From Streptomyces sp. NRRL F-2580 (GTDB lineage: Bacteria > Actinomycetota > Actinomycetes > Streptomycetales > Streptomycetaceae): a stretch of 64,000 bases of DNA. Each line of letters opens with the position of its first letter. The first letter of the stretch is position 1. Location of the stretch: assembly GCF_000720115.1 (NCBI RefSeq), contig NZ_JOIR01000004.1, positions 186,001 to 250,000 of the forward strand, written 5' to 3'. The notes beneath the pieces were generated by a model, which worked only from the letters and a program-made list of their open reading frames with translations, was not told the DNA's origin and made no database searches. Of the stretch, positions 47,318 through 58,260 are shown in pieces. The position numbers and the translations under genes are program-made.

Positions 47318-47589
47318 GCCGGGCCCGGACCGGTCCGCGGCGGCCCCGATCGTGTCCGCCGACCGCACCTCGGAGGGGTTACGGCTCGCACGAACAAGCG
47401 GATGTGAATGTTCCGATCCCGTCAATTCGCGACGAACGGTGACGGACTGAGCGCGTTATGTGATGTGCTGGGACCGGTCGCGGCTGGATGTCCTGAACCG
47501 GGTGTCCGAGAACTGCCGTCTCGGCAGCGAATCTGCCGCGCACCGAGACGATGTACGCCCGTTCGGGGGAGCGAGGGAGGGGAGCGGTC

Positions 47590-49077
47590 ATGGGTGCTGA
47601 CCAGATCCGGCGTTGGGAGTCAGGTGCGCTCGCGCACGCGGTGACCGACCCCTTCGGACAGGGCCCCCTGCCCTGGTTCCGGGGGAGCGAGCTCTACTTC
47701 GACGACACCGGCCACGTCGTCCCCTGGTACGTGGACCCGGCCGCCGCGGCCGCCGGCACCGGCCAGATCCCCCGCGCCCGCGGCAACGGCGGTCCCCGCA
47801 CCGCCGACGACGTGCACCGCCAGATCAAGGGCTTCGCCTCCACCGGCGCCGTCACCCCCGGCGAGGCCATCGACTTCCACATCACCGTCGACCCGCCCCA
47901 GCAGTTCTCCGTCGACGTCTACCGGATCGGCCACTACGGCGGCGACGGGGCCTCCAAGATCACCACGAGCCCGCGGCTGTCCGGCATCGTCCAGCCGGCC
48001 CCCCTGGCGGCCGACCGCACCGTCTCCTGCCACCACTGGTGGCTGTCCTGGCGCCTGCAGGTCCCCTCCTACTGGAGCGTCGGCGCGTACGTCGCCGTCC
48101 TGACCACCGCCGACGGCTACCGCTCCCACATCCCCTTCACGGTCCGCGACGACCACCCCGCCGACCTCCTGCTCCTGCTCCCGGACATCACCTGGCAGGC
48201 GTACAACCTCTACCCGGAGGACGGCCACACCGGTGCCAGCCTCTACCACGCCTGGGACGAGGACGGCCGGCTGCTGGGCGAGCAGGACGCGGCCCACACC
48301 GTCTCCTTCGACCGCCCCTACGCGGGCGCCGGCCTGCCCCTGCACGTCGGCCACGCCTACGACTTCATCCGCTGGGCCGAGCGCTACGGCTACGACATCG
48401 CCTACGCCGACACCCGCGACCTGCACGCGGGCCGCGTCGACCCCACCCGCTACCGCGGCCTGGTCTTCCCCGGCCACGACGAGTACTGGTCGGCCCCCAT
48501 GCGCCGCACCGTCGAGCGCGCCCGCCTGCACGGCACCTCGCTCGTCTTCCTCTCCGCCAACACCATGTACTGGCAGGTCGAGCTCTCCCCCTCCCCCTCC
48601 GGGGTCGCGGACCGGCTCCTCACCTGCCGAAAACGGCGCGGTCCGGGCCGCCCCAGCCTGTGGCGCGAGGTCGACCGCCCGGAGCAGCAGCTGCTCGGCA
48701 TCCAGTACGCCGGCCGGGTCCCCGAGCCCGCGCCGCTGATCGTCCGCAACGCCACGCACTGGCTCTGGGACTCCACCGGAGCCGGCGAGAACGACGAGCT
48801 GCCCGGCCTGGTCGCGGGCGAGGCCGACCGCTACTTCCCGCGCACCCAGCTCCCCGAGCACCAGGACCGGATCCTGCTGGCGCACTCCCCGTACCTCGAC
48901 AGCGAGGGCCACCGGCGCCACCAGGAGACCTCCCTCTACCGGGCGCCCAGCGGGGCCCTGGTCTTCGCCTCCGGAACCTTCGCCTGGTCCCCGGCCCTCG
49001 ACCGCCCGGGCCACGTCGACGAGCGGGTGCAGCGGGCCACCGCCAACCTCCTCGACCGGATCTGCAAGCGCGACTGA
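47590..49077 (+). CDS. N,N-dimethylformamidase beta-subunit-like protein
   Basis: A 495-residue protein matching the large subunit family of dimethylformamidase: DFHITVDPPQQFSVDVYRIGHYGGDGA, LLLPDITWQAYNLY, the catalytic-type region YRGLVFPGHDEYWSAPMRRTVE, and TSLYRAPSGALVFASGTFAWSPAL. No small-subunit gene is adjacent, so the enzymatic activity is unproven. The ATG at 47590 follows GGGAGGGGAG. The 270-bp gap upstream shows no other gene. It lies upstream of purC, separated by 98 bp. Confidence 0.85.
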   Translation: MGADQIRRWESGALAHAVTDPFGQGPLPWFRGSELYFDDTGHVVPWYVDPAAAAAGTGQIPRARGNGGPRTADDVHRQIKGFASTGAVTPGEAIDFHITVDPPQQFSVDVYRIGHYGGDGASKITTSPRLSGIVQPAPLAADRTVSCHHWWLSWRLQVPSYWSVGAYVAVLTTADGYRSHIPFTVRDDHPADLLLLLPDITWQAYNLYPEDGHTGASLYHAWDEDGRLLGEQDAAHTVSFDRPYAGAGLPLHVGHAYDFIRWAERYGYDIAYADTRDLHAGRVDPTRYRGLVFPGHDEYWSAPMRRTVERARLHGTSLVFLSANTMYWQVELSPSPSGVADRLLTCRKRRGPGRPSLWREVDRPEQQLLGIQYAGRVPEPAPLIVRNATHWLWDSTGAGENDELPGLVAGEADRYFPRTQLPEHQDRILLAHSPYLDSEGHRRHQETSLYRAPSGALVFASGTFAWSPALDRPGHVDERVQRATANLLDRICKRD

Positions 49078-49175
49078 CCGCGGAACCGACCCGCAGGGCG
49101 GACCCCTGTCCGCAGCAGGGGGCGCGGGTGCGCGAGAATCGGGGTGCGCTTCATACAGAACCACAGGGAGACCCC

Positions 49176-50081
49176 GTGTCCGGATTCGTCGAAAAGCCCG
49201 AGCCGGTTCAGGTTCCGGGCCTCGTCCACCTCCACACCGGCAAGGTGCGCGACCTCTACCGCGACGAGGACGACCGCCTCGTCATGGTCGCCAGCGACCG
49301 CATGTCCGCCTTCGACTGGGTCCTGCCCACCGAGATCCCGGACAAGGGCCGCGTCCTGACCCAGCTCTCCCTGTGGTGGTTCGACCAGCTCGCCGACCTC
49401 GTCCCGAACCACGTCATCTCCACCGACCTGCCCGCGGGCGCCCCCGCCGACTGGGCCGGCCGCACGCTGATCTGCCGCAACCTCGACATGGTCCCGGTCG
49501 AGTGCGTGGCCCGCGGCTACCTCACCGGCTCCGGCCTCGCCGAGTACAAGCAGACCCGTACGGTGTGCGGGCTCGGCCTTCCGGAGGGGCTCGTGGACGG
49601 CTCCGAGCTGCCCGGCCCGATCTTCACCCCGGCCGCCAAGGCCGAGGTCGGCGAGCACGACGAGAACGTCTCCTACGAGGAGGTGGCGCGCACCACCGGC
49701 GCCGAGACGGCGGCGCTGCTGCGCCAGACCACCCTGGCCGTGTACGGCCGCGCCCGGGACATCGCGCGCGACCGCGGCATCATCCTGGCCGACACCAAGT
49801 TCGAGTTCGGTTTCGACCCGAAGGACGGCACCCTCGTCGCCGCCGACGAGGTGCTGACCCCGGACTCCTCCCGCTTCTGGCCGGCCGACCAGTGGGAGCC
49901 GGGCCGCTCGCAGCCCTCCTTCGACAAGCAGTACGTCCGCGACTGGCTGGCCTCCCCGGCCTCCGGCTGGGACCCGAAGAGCGAGTTCCCGCCGCCGGCC
50001 CTCCCCACGCAGGTCGTCGCGCAGACCCGCGCCAAGTACATCGAGGCGTATGAGCGGCTCACCGGCCTGACCTGGTCCTGA
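49176..50081 (+). CDS. purC: Phosphoribosylaminoimidazole-succinocarboxamide synthase
   Basis: A 301-residue SAICAR synthetase, step 8 of IMP synthesis. Signatures are HTGKVRDLYRDEDDRLVMVASDRMSAFD, CRNLDMVPVECVARGYLTGSG, ADTKFEFGFD and DKQYVRDWL. The length is that of the longer actinobacterial/fungal type. The GTG at 49176 follows GGGAG. It is followed by a strong bidirectional terminator shared with tRNA-Gly. Confidence 0.97.
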   Translation: MSGFVEKPEPVQVPGLVHLHTGKVRDLYRDEDDRLVMVASDRMSAFDWVLPTEIPDKGRVLTQLSLWWFDQLADLVPNHVISTDLPAGAPADWAGRTLICRNLDMVPVECVARGYLTGSGLAEYKQTRTVCGLGLPEGLVDGSELPGPIFTPAAKAEVGEHDENVSYEEVARTTGAETAALLRQTTLAVYGRARDIARDRGIILADTKFEFGFDPKDGTLVAADEVLTPDSSRFWPADQWEPGRSQPSFDKQYVRDWLASPASGWDPKSEFPPPALPTQVVAQTRAKYIEAYERLTGLTWS

Positions 50082-50086
50082 GACAC

Positions 50087-50124
50087 GAAGAAGCCCCCCG
50101 GTCCGAGGACCGGGGGGCTTCTTC
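50087..50124. terminator. Bidirectional terminator of purC and tRNA-Gly(GCC)
   Basis: An almost perfect 17-18 bp stem, GAAGAAGCCCCCCGGTCC with its complement, lies between the purC stop and the convergent tRNA. Confidence 0.92.
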
Positions 50125-50131
50125 ACTACAG

Positions 50132-50204
<73 letters not shown>

Positions 50205-50228
50205 AGGTGCGCCGTAGCGCGAGAACCA

Positions 50229-50840
50229 CTATACCCAACCTCGCTCGCGTGCGAGACGCACTGCCGTGTGACGGTTCTCGGCACCCAGCTTCGTCGCCGC
50301 CGAGGACAGGTAGTTCCGTACGGTCCCCTGCGACAGCGCGGCCCGCTCGGCGATCTCCGCGACCGGTGCCCCGTCCGCCGCCAGTTCGAGTACCTCGGCC
50401 TCCCGCGCGGTCAGCGGCGAGTCCCCCGCGCTGATGGCGTCGGCCGCCAACTCCGGGTCCACGTAACGGCCGCCCGCGTGCACGGTCCGGATCAGTTCGG
50501 CCAGCCGCTGCGCCGAGACGGTCTTCGGCGCGAAGGCCCGCACCCCCGCGGCCAGTGCCCGCTTCAGGTGCCCCGGGCGGCCGTGACTGGTCACGATCAT
50601 GGTCTTGCAGTCGGGGAGTTCGGCCCGCAGTGATGTGGCGACACTCACACCGTCGGCGCCCGGCATCTGGAGGTCCAGCACCGCGACATCCGGCCGGTGC
50701 GCCCGCGCCATCGCGAGCGCCTCGGGACCCGAGGCGGCCTCCGCGACGACGAGCAGGTCGTCCTCCAGGGCGAGCAGGGCCGCCAGCGCCCCGCGGATCA
50801 GGTGCTCGTCGTCGGCGAGCAGTACGCGTACGGGGCTCAC
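50229..50840 (-). CDS. NarL/LuxR-family response regulator
   Basis: A 203-residue two-domain regulator. The receiver has LLADDEHLIRGAL, phospho-acceptor AVLDLQMPGADG, VTSHGRPGHLKRAL and the Lys in FAPKTVS. The C-terminal LuxR helix-turn-helix is LTAREAEVLELAADGAPVAEIAERAALSQGTVRNYLSSAATKLG. GTG at 50840 overlaps the kinase stop by four bases. With the ABC genes upstream it resembles a DesKR-type system. The three-arm operator at 53854-53892 is its likely target. Confidence 0.92.
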   Translation of the reverse strand: MSPVRVLLADDEHLIRGALAALLALEDDLLVVAEAASGPEALAMARAHRPDVAVLDLQMPGADGVSVATSLRAELPDCKTMIVTSHGRPGHLKRALAAGVRAFAPKTVSAQRLAELIRTVHAGGRYVDPELAADAISAGDSPLTAREAEVLELAADGAPVAEIAERAALSQGTVRNYLSSAATKLGAENRHTAVRLARERGWV

Positions 50841-52075
50841 GCCCGCACCTCCAGTCGTTCCGTTTCCCGGTCCGGGATCTCCGCGAGCAGCCGGAACCGG
50901 CCGTCGCCCACCAGGCCCGCCTGCAAGGTCCCGTCCAGTGCCGCGAGCCGCTCCCGCAGCCCGGCCAGGCCCGAGCCCGGCGGCCCGGCCGGGGTGTCGG
51001 GCGCCCCGTCGTTCTCCACCACCAGCGTCACGGGGCCGGTCTCCGGGGCGGACAGCCGGATCAGGCAGCGGTGCGCGTCCCCGTGGCGCAGTACGTTCGT
51101 CGTCGCCTCGCGGACCACCCAGCCGAGCGCCGACTGGACCTCGGAGGGCAGCTCCCGGCCGGCCCGGAAGTCGACCCGGCAGTCCATGCCGGCCGCGCTC
51201 AGCACCCCGCGCGCACCCTCCAGCTCCACCGCGAGATCCGCCTCCCGGTAGCCCCGCACCACGTCCCGTACCTCCCGCTGGGACTCCTGGGCTATCCGCT
51301 GCACCTCGATCATCTGCTCCACCGCCTCCGGCCGTTCGCGCCGCGCCAGCTGTACGGCCAGCTCGCTCTTGAGCGCGATCACCGCCAGGTTGCGGCCCAT
51401 CACGTCGTGCAGATCGCGGCCGAAGCGCAGCCGTTCCTCCGCCACCGCGAGGCGCGCCTGCACCTCGCGCGAGCGGTCCAGCTCGTAGACGGTGTTCAGC
51501 AGCCACGCGGAGAACCCGCTGGTGAAGCAGAAGAACAGGCTGCCCAGCAGGATCCCGACGAGATATCCCAAGGCCTCTCCGGCGGGCAGTCCCAGGGCGA
51601 GTGCGGCCAGGCTCGTCCCGGCCGCCGCGACCGGGGGCACGTACCGCATCCTGCGCACCGACCTCAGGCACAGCACCAGCGAGCCGGAGCCGAACGAGGT
51701 CAGCCCGGACACCAGCGCCGGGGCCGCCGAGGGATCCGCGAGCCTTCCGGCGGCCTCCAGGGCGAGGACGGCGAGGGTGGCGGCGCCCGTCGCGACGGCC
51801 AGGAACACCGCCAGCCGGACCGGGCGTTCGCGCCGCCCCACCACCCAGTCGAGCGCCCTGGAATTGAGCACCCCGCACAGCACGGCGTGGGCGCACAGCA
51901 TCACGAAGAGCGTGCCGGGGACCAGGACCGAGGACTTGCCCGCCGCGGCGACCAGCGGAAGCAGCCCGAAGGACACGATCTCGAGGAGCACGAAGAGGTG
52001 GAACGACCACCGGGTGTAGAGCTCCAGCTTTCCCGCACTGCTGCGGTTCTTCCACCACCCCGTCAGCTTCGGCAT
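50837..52075 (-). CDS. Membrane histidine kinase, DesK/HisKA_3 type
   Basis: A 412-residue sensor kinase. About five N-terminal membrane helices (to residue 190) lead to the HisKA_3 box RFGRDLHDVMGRNLAVIALKSELA with the phospho-His, then the ATPase region VVREATTNVLRHG and GSGLAGLRERLAALDG. There is no extracellular domain, so it probably senses the membrane itself, as DesK does. It is part of a four-gene minus-strand module: ABC ATPase, permease, kinase, regulator. Confidence 0.92.
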   Translation of the reverse strand: MPKLTGWWKNRSSAGKLELYTRWSFHLFVLLEIVSFGLLPLVAAAGKSSVLVPGTLFVMLCAHAVLCGVLNSRALDWVVGRRERPVRLAVFLAVATGAATLAVLALEAAGRLADPSAAPALVSGLTSFGSGSLVLCLRSVRRMRYVPPVAAAGTSLAALALGLPAGEALGYLVGILLGSLFFCFTSGFSAWLLNTVYELDRSREVQARLAVAEERLRFGRDLHDVMGRNLAVIALKSELAVQLARRERPEAVEQMIEVQRIAQESQREVRDVVRGYREADLAVELEGARGVLSAAGMDCRVDFRAGRELPSEVQSALGWVVREATTNVLRHGDAHRCLIRLSAPETGPVTLVVENDGAPDTPAGPPGSGLAGLRERLAALDGTLQAGLVGDGRFRLLAEIPDRETERLEVRA

Positions 52076-52104
52076 CTCCGCGTCTCCCCGTCCCCCGACT
52101 CGCC

Positions 52105-52869
52105 CTACCTGCGCGGTTCCCAGCGGAACCACCGCTGGACAGCAAACACGGTGATCACCATCCAGGCCAGCGCGGTCAGCCCGGCCCCCAGCAGGTCGCC
52201 GCTCTCCACGCCGCCGGTCCAGCCGGCCCGCACGAGGGTCATCACCCCGCTCAACGGAAGCAGTTCGCACAGGGAGGCCGCCGGGTCCGGCAGCGAGTCC
52301 GCCGGCATGAACAGCCCCGAGCCGAGCACGGTCAGCAGGAACAGCGGCAGCGTGGTGAAGCCGGCGGTCTCCACGGTGCGGGTGAAGGCGCTGGTCAGCG
52401 CGGACAGCCCGGCCAGCAGCAGGACGCCGGCGAGCACGGCTGCCACGAGCAGCAGCGGGTTGCGGGGCGTGCGCACGTCCAGCACGGCCGCGCCGGCCAC
52501 GGCGAGCACCGTGATCTGGCCGAGCGCCAAGGCGGCGGAGGGCAGGGCGGTCCCGGCGAGGATCTCCAAGTCGTTCGCCTCGCCGGTGCGCAGCCGCTTG
52601 AGGACGAGTTCCTCGCGCCGGGCGACGTAGGCCGAGACCAGGTTCATGTACACGACGAGGATCAGCACCATGCCGATCCCGCCGGTCACGGTGGCCTCGC
52701 CGACGGCCTGCGCGCCCTCGACCCCGCTGAGGGAGGAGCGCAGGACGAACACCATCAGCAGGGGCATCAGGAAGGCCACGCCGAGCGCGGCCCGGTTGCG
52801 CACCAGCAGGGTGATCTCGGAGCGGCCGAGCGCGACGAGCCGGCCGGGGTTCGGGGTCAGTGTGTTCAT
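52105..52869 (-). CDS. ABC-2 type exporter permease
   Basis: A 254-residue membrane protein with six helices, for example RNRAALGVAFLMPLLMVFVL and LVLILVVYMNLVSAYVARREELVLKRLRTG, which carries the ABC-2 loop. It overlaps the ATPase gene by four bases and lies 29 bases before the kinase gene. It forms an efflux or membrane-remodelling pump with the ATPase; the substrate is unknown. Confidence 0.9.
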   Translation of the reverse strand: MNTLTPNPGRLVALGRSEITLLVRNRAALGVAFLMPLLMVFVLRSSLSGVEGAQAVGEATVTGGIGMVLILVVYMNLVSAYVARREELVLKRLRTGEANDLEILAGTALPSAALALGQITVLAVAGAAVLDVRTPRNPLLLVAAVLAGVLLLAGLSALTSAFTRTVETAGFTTLPLFLLTVLGSGLFMPADSLPDPAASLCELLPLSGVMTLVRAGWTGGVESGDLLGAGLTALAWMVITVFAVQRWFRWEPRR

Positions 52870-53810
52870 CGGGTCCCCGCCATCGTGTCCTCGGTGCGGC
52901 CGCCGGCGCTGCGGCGGCTCTCCGCGATCTCCAGGAAGGCCTCCTCCAGGGAGGCGGACCGGGCGTCGAGCCCGTCCAGTACGACTCCGCTCTCGCGGGC
53001 CCAGCCCAGCAGTTCGGTCAGGTCCGCCTGGAGCCGTTCGGTACGGATCTCCACGCGCTGTCCGAAGGCCGCCGCGCGCAACGCCAGCGGCAGCCGGGCC
53101 GCGGGCACCCCGTCCGGCAGGGTGAAGCGGATCCGGGCCGGCCGGGTGGCGGTGACCTCGGCCGGGGTTCCCGACAGGACGAGCTCGCCCTCGTGGAGGA
53201 TCGCGAGGCGGTCCGCGAGCTCCTCGGCCTCCTCCAGGTAGTGGGTGGTCAGCAGCACCGTGGTGCCCTGCGCGCGCAGCTCCCGTACCAGCGCCCAGGT
53301 GTCCCGGCGGCCTTCGGGATCCATGCCGGTGGTCGGCTCGTCGAGGAAGAGCACCTCGGGCCGGCCGAGCAGGGCCAGTGCCAGGTCGAGGCGCCGCCGT
53401 TCACCGCCGGACAGCTGTTTGACCCGTACGGAGGACCGCGCGCCCAGGCCGACCAGGTCCAGCACCTCCCCCGCCGGGCGGGCGCCCGTGGTGAGCCCGG
53501 CCCACATCCGGACGGTCTCGGCGACCGACAGGTCGGAGGGGAAACCGCCCTCCTGGAGCATGACCCCGGTCCGCGGGCGGACCCGGTCCCGGCTCGTGTA
53601 CGGGTCGAGGCCGAAGACGCGCACGCGGCCCTCGCTCGGCGCGGCCAGCCCCTCCAGCAGCTCGACGGTGGAGGTCTTGCCCGCGCCGTTGGTCCCGAGG
53701 AGGGCGAAGACCTCGCCCCGCGCCACGGAGAAGGAGACGCCCCGGACGGCCTCGAAGCCGCCGTCGTAGCCGCGGCGCAGGCCCTGGGCTTCGATCACGG
53801 TGTCAGTCAT
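52866..53810 (-). CDS. ABC exporter ATP-binding protein
   Basis: A 314-residue ATPase. Walker A is LLGTNGAGKTSTVELL, then Q loop VMLQEGGF, signature LSGGERRRLDLALALL, Walker B VLFLDEPTTGMDPEG and the H loop LLTTHYLEEAE. A C-terminal extension is typical of DrrA-like drug exporters. It is the first gene of the exporter/two-component module; its promoter region carries the repeated TGTCATC operator. Confidence 0.93.
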   Translation of the reverse strand: MTDTVIEAQGLRRGYDGGFEAVRGVSFSVARGEVFALLGTNGAGKTSTVELLEGLAAPSEGRVRVFGLDPYTSRDRVRPRTGVMLQEGGFPSDLSVAETVRMWAGLTTGARPAGEVLDLVGLGARSSVRVKQLSGGERRRLDLALALLGRPEVLFLDEPTTGMDPEGRRDTWALVRELRAQGTTVLLTTHYLEEAEELADRLAILHEGELVLSGTPAEVTATRPARIRFTLPDGVPAARLPLALRAAAFGQRVEIRTERLQADLTELLGWARESGVVLDGLDARSASLEEAFLEIAESRRSAGGRTEDTMAGTR

Positions 53811-53853
53811 GTCCCCAGCCTCGGGGCGGCCGGACCGGGTCGGCAGTGCGCGC

Positions 53854-53892
53854 TGTCATCACCCGCGATGACATTTGTCAGGGGGTGTCATC
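53854..53892. promoter_or_regulatory. Three-arm operator upstream of the ABC exporter
   Basis: TGTCATC (53854-53860), GATGACA (53867-53873) and TGTCATC (53886-53892) form two overlapping dyads: TGTCATC-n6-GATGACA and GATGACA-n12-TGTCATC. They lie 44-82 bases upstream of the ABC ATPase start. A NarL-type dimer pair could bind here; the partner regulator encoded in the same module is the natural candidate. Confidence 0.6.
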
Positions 53893-53959
53893 CCACGCTT
53901 ACGCCCGCGCCCGTGCGGGACGGAGAGGAGAAAGGGAGGGAATGCGAAGAAGGTACGAA

Positions 53960-53990
53960 GAAGGCCCCGATCGCAATGATCGGGGCCTTC
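53960..53990 (-). terminator. Terminator of the tRNA-Gly cluster
   Basis: A 13-bp stem GAAGGCCCCGATC/GATCGGGGCCTTC with a 5-base loop, ten bases downstream of the tRNA-Gly(GCC) on its strand. It insulates the ABC promoter. Confidence 0.88.
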
Positions 53991-53999
53991 GTCATACAG

Positions 54000-54072
<73 letters not shown>

Positions 54073-54144
54073 AAGCAGTGCTCCGCCGGGGCGGTGCGTG
54101 CATCACTCTACCCGATCCACCGTGGTGGTCGGAAAGTCATGCAG

Positions 54145-54216
54145 AGCGGGTGACAGGAATCGCACACTGCGCCTTCCCTCTGGAAGAGGGATGTTCTGCT
54201 ACTGAACTACACCCGC
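54145..54216 (-). tRNA. tRNA-Gly(UCC)
   Basis: A 72-nt minus-strand tRNA with acceptor GCGGGTG/CACCCGC, anticodon stem TCCCT/AGGGA and loop CTTCCAG giving anticodon TCC. It lies 72 bases upstream of tRNA-Gly(GCC), likely in the same transcript. Confidence 0.95.
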
Positions 54217-54304
54217 ACGACCTCGGAGGCTCTGACCTGCGGCCTGGCCCCTTGGCGTGATCCACACACTAGCCGACGGATGGGGGTGGATGGCAAATCG
54301 ACCC

Positions 54305-54622
54305 TCAGTGCGCCGCGTTGTAGGCCTCGTAGATCTTCTTCGGGATGCGGCCGCGCGGGGGCACCTCGTACTGGTTGGACCGGGCCCAGGCCCGGACGAC
54401 CGCCGGGTCGGGGGCGACGGAGGTGTGCTTGAAGGCCTTCCCCGAGCGCGACCGGCGCCGGCCGGCGGCGACGAAGGGGGCCAGGCCCTTCCGCAGTTTC
54501 TTTGCGTTGGCCACATTGAGGTCGATCTCGTACGACTTACCGTCCAGAGCGAACACGACCGTTTCCGCCGCTTCTCCGCCATCGATGTCGTCGGAGAGCG
54601 TGACTACTACGCGCTGCGCCAC
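54305..54622 (-). CDS. lsrL: Lsr2-family nucleoid protein (LsrL paralogue)
   Basis: A 105-residue xenogeneic-silencer type protein. The N-terminal dimerisation domain (MAQRVVVTLSDDIDGGEAAETVVFALDGKSYEIDL) is followed by a C-terminal AT-hook-like domain with RAWARSNQYEVPPRGRIPKKIYEAYNAAH; the RGRIP motif inserts in the minor groove of AT-rich DNA. By remembered order next to purS this is the second Lsr2 of streptomycetes (LsrL) rather than the main Lsr2. The GTG start at 54622 is the one that gives the conserved N-terminus. Confidence 0.85.
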   Translation of the reverse strand: MAQRVVVTLSDDIDGGEAAETVVFALDGKSYEIDLNVANAKKLRKGLAPFVAAGRRRSRSGKAFKHTSVAPDPAVVRAWARSNQYEVPPRGRIPKKIYEAYNAAH

Positions 54623-54972
54623 GGATATCGGTCCCTTCGTGCGACGCCGCCACCTGCTGACGTGGGCGATGTCGCCTGTGTGGATGTTTCGGGGCAATGC
54701 ATCATTCATCCCCCGTTGCGAAGCGGCAAAAGTCACTCGCCCGGAGTGATTCCTTTGTACCTTGATTCCCATTGCATTGCGAAGCCCAGTTAATTCTCTC
54801 CGCGTGTCCCGCCGCAATGCCGGGTACGCGGTTTTCCGGCGGATTTTGCGAAGCGTTGGTGAAGCCCAAACGGCCCGGTGATCGCGCCCTTCGGATATCT
54901 ACCCGCGTAGAAATTTTGGCCGGGTACGCTGATGGAACCGCCTTCGCACCAACCACCACACGGGAGTGCCCG
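54623..54972. promoter_or_regulatory. Divergent lsrL / purS promoter region
   Basis: A 350-bp region without a gene, less GC-rich than its surroundings (for example at 54741-54790 and 54905-54918), which suits binding by an Lsr2-type protein. TACGCT at 54925-54930 is a plausible -10 for purS, 42 bases before its ATG. No purine riboswitch could be recognised. Confidence 0.5.
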
Positions 54973-55218
54973 ATGGCACGCGTCGTAGTCGACGTCATGC
55001 TCAAGCCGGAGATCCTCGACCCCCAGGGCCAGGCGGTGCAGCGTGCACTGCCGCGCCTGGGCTTCGAAGGGATCGCCGACGTCCGCCAGGGGAAGCGCTT
55101 CGAACTGGAAGTGGAGGGACCGGTCGACCAGGCCGCCCTCGACCGCATCCACAAGATGGCCGAAACGTTCCTCGCCAACACCGTCATCGAAGACTTCACC
55201 GTGAAGGTCGAGGCCTGA
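54973..55218 (+). CDS. purS: FGAM synthetase subunit PurS
   Basis: An 81-residue structural subunit of the three-part formylglycinamidine synthetase. It starts [21 protein letters not shown], with the central motif [22 protein letters not shown]. It bridges PurQ and PurL and helps channel ammonia. It is the first gene of the purSQL operon, two bases before purQ. GGGAG lies before the ATG. Confidence 0.96.
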   Translation: MARVVVDVMLKPEILDPQGQAVQRALPRLGFEGIADVRQGKRFELEVEGPVDQAALDRIHKMAETFLANTVIEDFTVKVEA

Positions 55219-55220
55219 CG

Positions 55221-55897
55221 GTGACCACTCGCATCGGAGTCGTCACGTTCCCCGGAACGCTAGACGACCGTGACTCGCTGCGCGCCGTCCGCCTCGCCGG
55301 GGCCGAGCCCGTCTCGCTGTGGCACCGCGACAAGGACCTGCACCAGGTCGACGCGGTCGTCCTCGCGGGCGGTTTCTCCTACGGGGACTACCTGCGCGCC
55401 GGGGCCATCTCCCGCTTCTCGCCGGTGATGGAGACCATCATCGAGCAGGCCAAGGGCGGCATGCCGGTCCTCGGCATCTGCAACGGCTTCCAGGTCCTCA
55501 CCGAGGCCCACCTGCTGCCGGGGGCGATGCTCCGGAACAACCACCTGCACTTCATCTGCCGCGACCAGAAGCTGCGGGTGGAGAACGCGGAGAGCGCGTG
55601 GACCGGCGACTACACCGCCGGCCAGGAGATCTCCGTACCGCTCAAGAACATGGACGGCCGCTACGTCGCCGACGAGCGCGTGCTCGACGAGCTGGAGGCC
55701 GAAGGCCGAGTGGCCTTCCGGTACGTCGACGTCAACCCGAACGGTTCGCTGCGCGACATCGCCGGCATCACCAACGCCGCGGGCAACGTCGTCGGCCTCA
55801 TGCCGCACCCCGAGCACGCGGTCGAGCCGCTGATCGGGACCGGTCTCACCGACGGCCTCCCGTTCTTCACCTCGGTCCTGAAGAAGCTGGTCAGCGC

Positions 55898-55901
<4 letters not shown>
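55221..55901 (+). CDS. purQ: FGAM synthetase glutaminase subunit PurQ
   Basis: A 226-residue class I glutamine amidotransferase that supplies ammonia to PurL. The nucleophile is Cys87 in VLGICNGFQ; His196 and Glu198 in MPHPEH complete the triad. The GTG starts two bases after the purS stop; its stop overlaps purL by ATGA. Confidence 0.97.
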
Positions 55902-58147
<2,246 letters not shown>

Positions 58148-58164
58148 TCCCGCCGCAGCTCGTA

Positions 58165-58198
58165 CGAGGCCCCGCCCACCCCCGTGGGCGGGGCCTCG
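58165..58198 (+). terminator. Terminator of the purSQL operon
   Basis: A perfect 15-bp stem, CGAGGCCCCGCCCAC and its complement, with a CCCC loop, 17 bases after the purL stop. Confidence 0.92.
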
Positions 58199-58260
58199 GC
58201 GTTGTCCCCGCCGCGCGGTGCGGCCGCACGGAGCCGGGGCCGCCCGGATAGGGTCACCGC

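Noticed and set aside
54623..54972. Possible purine riboswitch before purS
   Set aside because: No conserved three-way-junction core of the purine aptamer could be recognised in the region.
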